Positions 57,760 to 64,000 of a stretch of DNA of 64,000 nucleotides are shown piece after piece (position 1 is the stretch's first letter; the number at the start of each line of letters is the position of its first letter). The position numbers and the translations under genes were made by a program. The notes beneath the pieces are model-generated. The model did not search any database, was not told where the DNA came from, and was given only the letters and a program-made list of their open reading frames with translations. The DNA comes from Xylaria sp. FL1777 (taxonomy: Eukaryota > Ascomycota > Sordariomycetes > Xylariales > Xylariaceae). The stretch covers positions 248,001 through 312,000 of the forward strand of contig MU400530.1 in the NCBI GenBank assembly GCA_022578965.1, in the 5' to 3' direction.

Positions 57760-60700
57760 TTAACAATTCTCTTGTATCCATTCCCACATTTGAACCACTT
57801 GCTGACGATTCAATGGTTCTATGTTGAGAATCGACTGTGATGCACGCTGCGAAGAGATTATTTCGAACTCCAGTGACCTAGTCGAGAAACCGGTACTATT
57901 GACGCCTCGCTTGGGAACGTAACGTCGCTTCCACATCTCTATAAGTGCCTGGCATGGGTGCTTCGATGCCGGGTCTCTAGTCAGTGCTGCTTCAAGCAGT
58001 TCCATCCATTCCGACACGGAAATAATTTCAAACGGGATGCTTCCAAGTTCCCTCGATAGCCATTCAAGCATCAGGCCCCATGATGGCCATCGGTGAGGGT
58101 TGAGAACATGATAGACGGGAATATCAGAGGACTTAGACTGCGTTGAGGTGCTCTTAATACCATTAGGTAAAGCAATTTCGATGACTGCCATTGCAGCTGC
58201 ATCGACAGGCAACCAACTAAGAGACTCCCCCGGCAGATCAGGGAGGCGAGATATCAACTTCGCCGTCGAAAGTAACAATGGATATGCTTCACTGGTATTC
58301 CAAACACCAAATCTGTTCCCACAAAGCTGCCCAACACGAATGATTGAAACCCTGGGTTTCACAACTGAGCCTGGCGAGCCTGCTTCGGCTGTTCGAGCAT
58401 ATGCGGCAGCGCATATTCTCTCTGCAACCCATTTCGACCTCGAATACCCAGTGGCCGATGCATCTTTGGGCTCCGATGACACCCTCTCCGGCACCACGCT
58501 AGCTACAGTATTGCAGACTGCTGCAGTCGAGCTGATGAAGAAGAATTCGGCACAGCCGGCGTGTGCTATTTCAATTAGATCTCGTGTATTTGCAAGCTGG
58601 CTTTCGAAAGACTGCAGCCCAAGATTGAAGTTTACAGTCCAAGCTGAGTGGATAATGTGAGTGGCATCGTTGATGATGCACGACCGGTCTTCGTCCGATA
58701 GGCCAAGGTTCAGGGCAGCCAAGTCACCAGGTAAGCAAAGAATCTTGTTATAGGGGCCCCCTGAACACTGCAGCTCTTTCTCGGTGCGCAGCTTTCGCTT
58801 AATGAGCGCTTTGAATACACGTTCCTTTGCTGCGAAGCGCGACTGTCCGCGTAGGAGACAGTACACCTTAGCTACTCGTGAGTCACTGATGAGTTCGTTT
58901 AGTACATGGGCGCCGAGTCCCCCTGTTGCCCCTGTTAAGACCACAACGATACCTTGCTTCTTCGAAGTCTTGACCTCAGAAACACCTACTCTAGCGTATT
59001 TTTCAACGAGTCGTCGCATTAACTTCAAGGGTCCCTCATGGTCATCATCTGAGGAACTGTCTCCCCGGCGAATTCGTTTTAAGGTATTCACTAGTGCTAA
59101 GATGGTACCATTATTGTATATTATATTCTGAGGTAATGATTCTGATGCAGACGGCAAGAGTGCAGTTTGTATCTGTTTTGTGATCCGCACACAAGTGATT
59201 GAATCAACACCTTGTGAGTAAATGTCTTCTGCAGGGTCAATTTGTCGGCCAAGGATTTCTCTGAACAACTCGGAGATGTATTGTATAAGTTCATCGTCTG
59301 CTAGGTGAGTTTTATTCAGGTCTGTCCTCGGGCTAGCATAAATTTTGTTGATAGCCTCGGCGTACCGGCTCTCGGCCAGGCGTCGAATAACAGTCCCTTT
59401 GCTGCTCTTTGGCAATGGCTCTTCCCCTTCTTTTATCCGAACTATGACTATTGACAGCGGTGACAGTCTAGAATGGTGTGGTGATAGAGAGTTCAGTTTC
59501 TCTATGCCCGGCCATACTCTCTCTAAATATTCGTTGTCGGACAGGCCTCTGGAATGGGTAAACAATATAGCTCCAGGGTAGCTTCTACCTGCTCCGAATA
59601 CAAGCGCATCCTGAATCATTTTATTGAACGATCGGAGCTCATCTTCAATTGGTAGGGGGTCGAATTTCTTGCCATTAGCGAGTATAATAAGCCCGTCCGC
59701 CCGTCCACGATACCGCCAAGCGTTAGGAACCAGGGGATGCGGCTCGAACAAGTCCGCCGTAGCGTAAGATCCATCTTCGCAGTTCGTTTTCAGGCGAAGT
59801 GGCCAACCATGCTTCACTACCAGCTCTGACAGCCCGTCCTCCCGAGACTCGAAGGTCAACAATTTGGGATCGTTTACTACTCTCAGATACTCCCACTTGT
59901 TGTCCCTAGCGTACTCGCGATGAGAAGACATCAAAAATCCACACTCGGCGCTACCCATGCGTGAGAGGAGCTTGACACCTGATTTTACGAGGCTATCTCC
60001 TACCGCCTGGGAAAGGGGGGCGCCCCCTACTCCTACGAGGTCCATCGATTGCAGCAGCTCTACTCCAGCACCCCCTTCGACTTCAGCCAACATCTGCAGT
60101 ACGTATGGTACAGAAGAGAAGTATTTGACACTTTCCTCTCCGCTTCTTCTGCGGGCAGCGTCTATGGTTAGCATAAGGTTATTACCAGTTACGGGCATTG
60201 CGCCCTCGGGGAAGAACCAGATCATGGCTCCGCTTGTCCAGGCTCGAAGTGTATCCGCGAGGCCACCGTGATAGAACGGTGTTGTCGTGAAGGTAGCTTT
60301 TGGTTTACGATCAGTGAAGACCGGCAGACAACCTACAGCGCCCCATTCTGTTTGGATTATGGGTTTTGGTAGGCCAGATGAAGTACCGGAAGTATGCTGG
60401 AGAAATGCAACACTTGACATAGACTTTGCCTCGGTTCTCGTTGCTGCTATATCGAACTTTGGTGCTCGTTTCTCATGGTAATTGGGGACTTTAGTGATAT
60501 GAATATCTCCTCCTATCTGTGATAATTGGACTTCGTGAGCCTTATCCACTATTATCACTTGGACGCCAACTTCTTGGCAGAGATGCTCGACGGCGTGGAC
60601 CTCTAATTGCGGACTGCGTGGAAAGTCAGCACACGACTTGATACTTTGTTCTATAGTAGGGCTACATCTTACGCAAAGAAGAACGCCGTTCGACCTAAAC

Positions 60701-61166
60701 GCAAGAGGCCTAGCCAAGAGAGGACGAGATCAAGACTGCTATAGCAGAACAACCCCACTGTAGATGAAAGCAAACCGTGCCTATTTTTCGGGAGGATCTG
60801 CCTGAGTTCTGATGCGGCAACTCGTGACAACTCGTCTAGCTCCGCGAAACTGGTAAAATCAGGCTCTGCTCTGGAAAGTCAGTAATTGTTGGCAGCGAAA
60901 CGTCCTGTGCACATACCCTCGCTGGGCAGCTTTTCTTGAGGATTGGCAAATCCTAAGGCAGGCGAATTGCGGTTGTCTCTCGCCCTGCCTTCTACTAGTT
61001 GCAGAACTGACTTAAATGACGGACCCAATAGATTATCATGCTTTTTCAGTATCGCAGCTTCGCCAAGGGTACATGTGAAGTAGTTGGGCTTTGCTTCGCA
61101 CATAATGATATCGTGATAACAGCTTGGATTCTGAGGCGCTGGATTGTTTGACCATGTTCGAAGCAA
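57760..61166 (-). CDS. NRPS-like carboxylate-activating reductase (A-T-R)
   Basis: It activates a carboxylic or amino acid with ATP, loads it on a phosphopantetheine arm, and releases it reductively with NADPH as aldehyde or alcohol. Exons are 61166-60917, 60865-60673 and 60613-57760 (1098 aa); sites GTATGT/GCAG and GTAAGA/GCAG restore the A domain (SLDLVLSWLGLLRLGRTAFF joined to APQLEVHAVEHLC). A domain about 1-560: HTSGTSSGLPKP (A3), VGVGGAPLS, YRGRADGLIILANGKKFDP, and the catalytic Lys in PKSSKGTVIRR. T domain: SQGVDSITCV with attachment Ser about 618. Reductase about 700-1098: LTGATGGLGAHVL, HSAWTVNFNL, GYSRSKWVAERI. There is no condensation domain. The start could also be Met22 (61103). 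It lies head-to-tail with the ATP-grasp gene 230 bp upstream, same strand, suggesting a shared pathway. Substrate unknown. Confidence 0.92.
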
Positions 61167-61398
61167 TCAAGCGACTGGGTTCTACAATTATCTTTGCTAC
61201 AGCTAGTTGAGTACAGTGTAATCTATATTTACTAGTGATCATTCATGAGGTCATTTGACTAACCTGATATACCACTATGACACGAGCACCTTTCACCTCC
61301 TAGAGTTAACGCTAGCGGCAGACATTCACCTTTGGTTCGATTGAGTAATTGTAATAAATGATTCGTAAAAACACAAGGTTCCTAAGAGCATATCTAGC

Positions 61399-62922
61399 TC
61401 AGCAAGCGAACATCTTCGTCGTGCTCACATTAATCCTGCTCCAACGACGCCTTTGCCACCAAGCCGATAATATAGTCAGGGGCCAATATACATGGTAGAG
61501 AATAAGGGCCGGTAAAGGATCCCAAACTTCAAAGGTCCCCTCCTTCCATGTAAATATATGGCCCAAGAAGCTCAAACTCAATTTCAAGAATCTTCTGAAG
61601 TCCGTCGACCTTGTGATAAGACGCAGGATTGGATGAAAGAACAGCGAAACAATATCATTCCCGACCCAATATCGAGAGAGACAGACTCCAAGAGGCGTCA
61701 CTAATGTCTCCTTGCCTCCTGACTTCTGCTCACGGATAATCTCAGCATCATATGAAGAGTTTTTGGACCCTTCAACTGCAGACAGATATGCGCGAACCAT
61801 CTCTCTGATTTCTAGGCCCTGTTGCGCAAAGAGGACCACGGCGGTGTGTGCTCGAGGATTGCACTCAATCGCATAGATGGTTTTTTCAGATCCAGTCTTA
61901 TTTCCGCTCGCTATCATGAAATCAAAACTCAGATGTCCGGTCATACTCTGCGCCATCGGGGAACGCTCTAAGAATTTCATAGTGAAGTCTCGCATGTCGC
62001 GCCAGAGCACATCGTCTTGCGGAAGTGGCGTGTAATGCATTAGAAGCTCAGAACTCGGACATACTACGAAACACTTCAATTTCCCGCGCACGACGAGCGC
62101 GTGTGTGCAGTACTCCTCGCCTCCCGGGATGAATTGCTGCAGAATCCAGGGCGTCGAAGACGAGATGGGAAGCCGAGACACGTGCTCAAGAGTCATGCTT
62201 TCAGAAGGGAGTGGTAGAAGAGTCATGTCTCCTCTGTTGGAATCGTCCATTCCGACGGGTTTCAGGATGTATTTCCTGTTAGGGTGCAGGGGCACTGAAG
62301 ACGAGAGGGCTTGCAGGACCTCGTCGCTAGAGGCAACTTCATGAGATTCCGGGATCGGGAGTCGTCGTTCTATACAAAAGCGCATGAACGTGTTTTTCTC
62401 ATGCAGCATTGACGTGGTAGCCACATCAAATTGTATACATTTACACGAAGTCCGGTCCTCAATTATCTCCTTGGCTTGCGCATCCTCTAACGCGCTGGCA
62501 ATACCCGAACACGATACCCAAAGATCAACCTCTTCATCTCTGATAATTTGCACCAAACGATTGATATATGCCTCTGTGTGAATTGAGATGCAGGGCCTTG
62601 ACAGTCTGTAGAAAACCGATAAGCTATTTGAAAATCGGCCAGAACATGGGATGATGTGATCTTCGAAGTCAGCGCCTATGACGCGGTGTCCGCAAAGATA
62701 GAACGCGCGAGCTAGTGTCAGCCCTTTTGCCATTCCCACTCCCGTCACGAGGATTGTCCGTCGAGGAATACCATTCCAGGTATTATCTTGAAGTAATGCG
62801 GAATGTGTATTGATCAGATTCTTCACCATACAGAGACATAGGACGGCAAGGGATATTGGCAATATAAGGAGGCTTAGGAATACCAAGCTAAAACACCGTA
62901 TGGTGTCGTTCTGGGTCGCCAT
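61399..62922 (-). CDS. ATP-grasp ligase, membrane anchored
   Basis: ATP-grasp ligases join a carboxylate (through an acyl-phosphate) to an amine or similar nucleophile. Single exon, 507 aa. Residues 9-35 form a strong membrane segment (FSLVFLSLLILPISLAVLCL), so the enzyme is probably anchored with the catalytic domain on one face. A Rossmann-like preATP-grasp part follows (TILVTGVGMAKGLTLARAFY, CGHRVIGADFEDH). Then the lid and core: ATTSMLHEKNTFMRFCIE, KYILKPVGMDDSNRGDM, WILQQFIPGGEEYCTHALVV, and the metal site HLSFDFMI..YAIECNPRAHT. The C-terminus has another hydrophobic stretch (LILYHVYWPLTILSAW) and ends in basic residues. It is co-directional with the NRPS-like gene downstream and a cyclase-like gene upstream. 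The mycosporine enzyme MysC is an ATP-grasp ligase in the same general family; identity with it is inference. Confidence 0.88.
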   Translation of the reverse strand: MATQNDTIRCFSLVFLSLLILPISLAVLCLCMVKNLINTHSALLQDNTWNGIPRRTILVTGVGMAKGLTLARAFYLCGHRVIGADFEDHIIPCSGRFSNSLSVFYRLSRPCISIHTEAYINRLVQIIRDEEVDLWVSCSGIASALEDAQAKEIIEDRTSCKCIQFDVATTSMLHEKNTFMRFCIERRLPIPESHEVASSDEVLQALSSSVPLHPNRKYILKPVGMDDSNRGDMTLLPLPSESMTLEHVSRLPISSSTPWILQQFIPGGEEYCTHALVVRGKLKCFVVCPSSELLMHYTPLPQDDVLWRDMRDFTMKFLERSPMAQSMTGHLSFDFMIASGNKTGSEKTIYAIECNPRAHTAVVLFAQQGLEIREMVRAYLSAVEGSKNSSYDAEIIREQKSGGKETLVTPLGVCLSRYWVGNDIVSLFFHPILRLITRSTDFRRFLKLSLSFLGHIFTWKEGTFEVWDPLPALILYHVYWPLTILSAWWQRRRWSRINVSTTKMFAC

Positions 62923-63657
62923 CGCCTACTACTGTGCACTACCCAAATGTCATTGAAGGGTCTGGATTCAAAAAGCTGGTATCGTGAGTGCATGAGATGC
63001 GTTGTCGACCACTAGGATGTGTAATGTGGCAGCCTCAAGCCTCAAGCTATTAGGGTACCAGTGCGGTGCCTCATGACGGAGCCAGCGAAAGACCAAATCA
63101 CCGGGATAAGCGCGTTACACGGATTGAGGGAGTGGTGACGTGGGTGTATCTGAGAACATAAATGATCTTGAACGACTTTGATGATTCATGGCTGACCCTT
63201 CCTGTTGGCTCGCTTCGAATTATATGTGTTACAGAGACATGCATCGAAGACGTCACCACCCTCGATTTGGCCAAAGAGTGCTTCTCGAATCTAAATGTAA
63301 GTCGAAATGAATCATTTGTTTCAAGCCCTCATGAACCCCTCATTGCAAAGTATGGCTATTTCACAAGCTGCGAACAACAATGGGAGGGTTGAGAACCCCA
63401 AAGGTAGTTCCGCTAATCTGGCAAATTAAGATTGAGATTCGAAGACGAGGCCATAAAACAATTAATTGGCAAGAATACGTAGCTGCTTCGAGAGCTTCAA
63501 AGCGGCTTCAATGAAGACTCTGAGTCTGAAGAACAGCATTCCTTCTCAAATCTGGTTCTCGATGCAAGATGTAATAGGGCCACGAGCGTGCAGATATCTA
63601 TTAAGATGTACTGCCCATATCTTCACTCAGGACAATACCCATGTTTCGTACAGTTGT
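62923..63657. other. Intergenic region within the putative cluster
   Basis: Promoter space of the ATP-grasp gene and 3' side of the right-edge gene. Short plus-strand frames here (63162-63392 and 63466 onward) are compositionally weak; the latter overlaps the minus-strand coding region and is its shadow. Confidence 0.5.
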
Positions 63658-63999
63658 CTATGCCTGAGCCTTGATCCCCTCCACCAAGCTGTTGACAGGG
63701 GCTCTGGGGGGATCTCCATCGTGCCCGTTCACAAGACCCTTTCGAGATGTCTTAGTCTTGATGTTTCCATCTTGTACATTGATTGGTATATTGACGCCTG
63801 CTGTCTTCAAAGTGTGACTGACACCCATGTTCTCGGCTGCCAGATCGGTGTAACCGGTATCGCTGTTATCTACATACGCTTCGATCCCGGCGCCCTCACG
63901 AGGGAATGTCTTAGTTAGCGACTTATGCTTGCGCAGGGTGTCTTTCAGTTCCTGGACGTCGGCATCATTGATAAAGGCACAAAATCCTAAGGGGCTAGG
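63658..63999 (-). CDS. C-terminus of a probable sugar-phosphate cyclase (DDG-synthase/EVS-like), partial at right edge
   Basis: A minus-strand frame is open from the window edge to the stop at 63660-63658 (113 codons), with no ATG because the 5' part lies outside. It reads PSPLGFCAFINDADVQELKD, then LRKHKSLTKTFPREGAGIEA and YVDNSDTGY, followed by a variable polar tail ending VEGIKAQA. Sedoheptulose-7-phosphate cyclases (4-deoxygadusol-forming DDG synthases and valiolone synthases, relatives of dehydroquinate synthase) end with a P-x-x-(I/L)-G-x-C/S-x-F-(L/I) strand followed by a helix, which this matches as I remember it. The match is short and from memory. Its position directly upstream and co-directional with an ATP-grasp ligase gene supports the reading. 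The catalytic core is not in the window. Confidence 0.45.
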   Translation of the reverse strand, partial: PSPLGFCAFINDADVQELKDTLRKHKSLTKTFPREGAGIEAYVDNSDTGYTDLAAENMGVSHTLKTAGVNIPINVQDGNIKTKTSRKGLVNGHDGDPPRAPVNSLVEGIKAQA

Positions 64000-64000
64000 A

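Noticed and set aside
63466..63918. 150-codon plus-strand frame at the right edge
   Set aside because: It is antisense to the minus-strand cyclase-like frame, has no recognisable features and an unusual Cys-rich shadow composition.

Overview
This 64 kb window is nuclear DNA of a filamentous ascomycete, most likely a Sordariomycete. Protein genes carry short introns (about 50-120 nt, GT..AG). The gene set is typical of Pezizomycotina: het-c, the RAM-network protein Sog2, a Siw14-type phosphatase, a fungal mitochondrial Cce1 resolvase, Aim19, and an NRPS-like A-T-R reductase. Genes are separated by long gene-free stretches rich in short palindromes. No tRNA, rRNA, CRISPR or intact transposon could be supported.

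Layout. 0-11 kb: the end of an unidentified gene at the left edge; an SRPK-like kinase interrupted by one in-frame UAG; a Ptc6-type PP2C phosphatase; an ER J-protein of the Hlj1/DNAJB12 type; Aim19; a Siw14-type phosphatase. 13-26 kb: D-amino-acid oxidase; an orphan gene isolated in non-coding DNA; het-c; a small orphan gene; the Cce1 resolvase. 26-42 kb: glutathione reductase with two nested starts (mitochondrial and cytosolic); Sog2; a 3 kb gene desert; a RecQ helicase; a BLOC-1 subunit-1-like protein; the enoyl-CoA reductase Tsc13; a RING/TRAF-finger protein. 42-57 kb: coding relics; a large DENN-domain protein; a 5.8 kb gene desert; an RBR ubiquitin ligase with a second in-frame UAG. 57-64 kb: three genes on the minus strand that look like the start of a biosynthetic cluster: an NRPS-like adenylation-thiolation-reductase, a membrane-anchored ATP-grasp ligase, and the C-terminus of a probable sugar-phosphate cyclase running off the right edge.

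Two observations stand out. First, the kinase UAG falls exactly where SRPK kinases carry a tandem Trp-Trp, and reading continues perfectly after it. An A-to-I edit (UAG to UGG) would restore the family motif. This resembles the stop-codon editing of kinase transcripts known from sexual development in Fusarium and Neurospora. The RBR ligase shows a comparable in-frame UAG. Second, the right-edge trio (cyclase-like, ATP-grasp, NRPS-like) has the same enzyme logic as mycosporine clusters. Here the NRPS-like enzyme ends in a reductase, which could explain the amino-alcohol side chains of fungal mycosporines. Both are inferences and are stated with checks.
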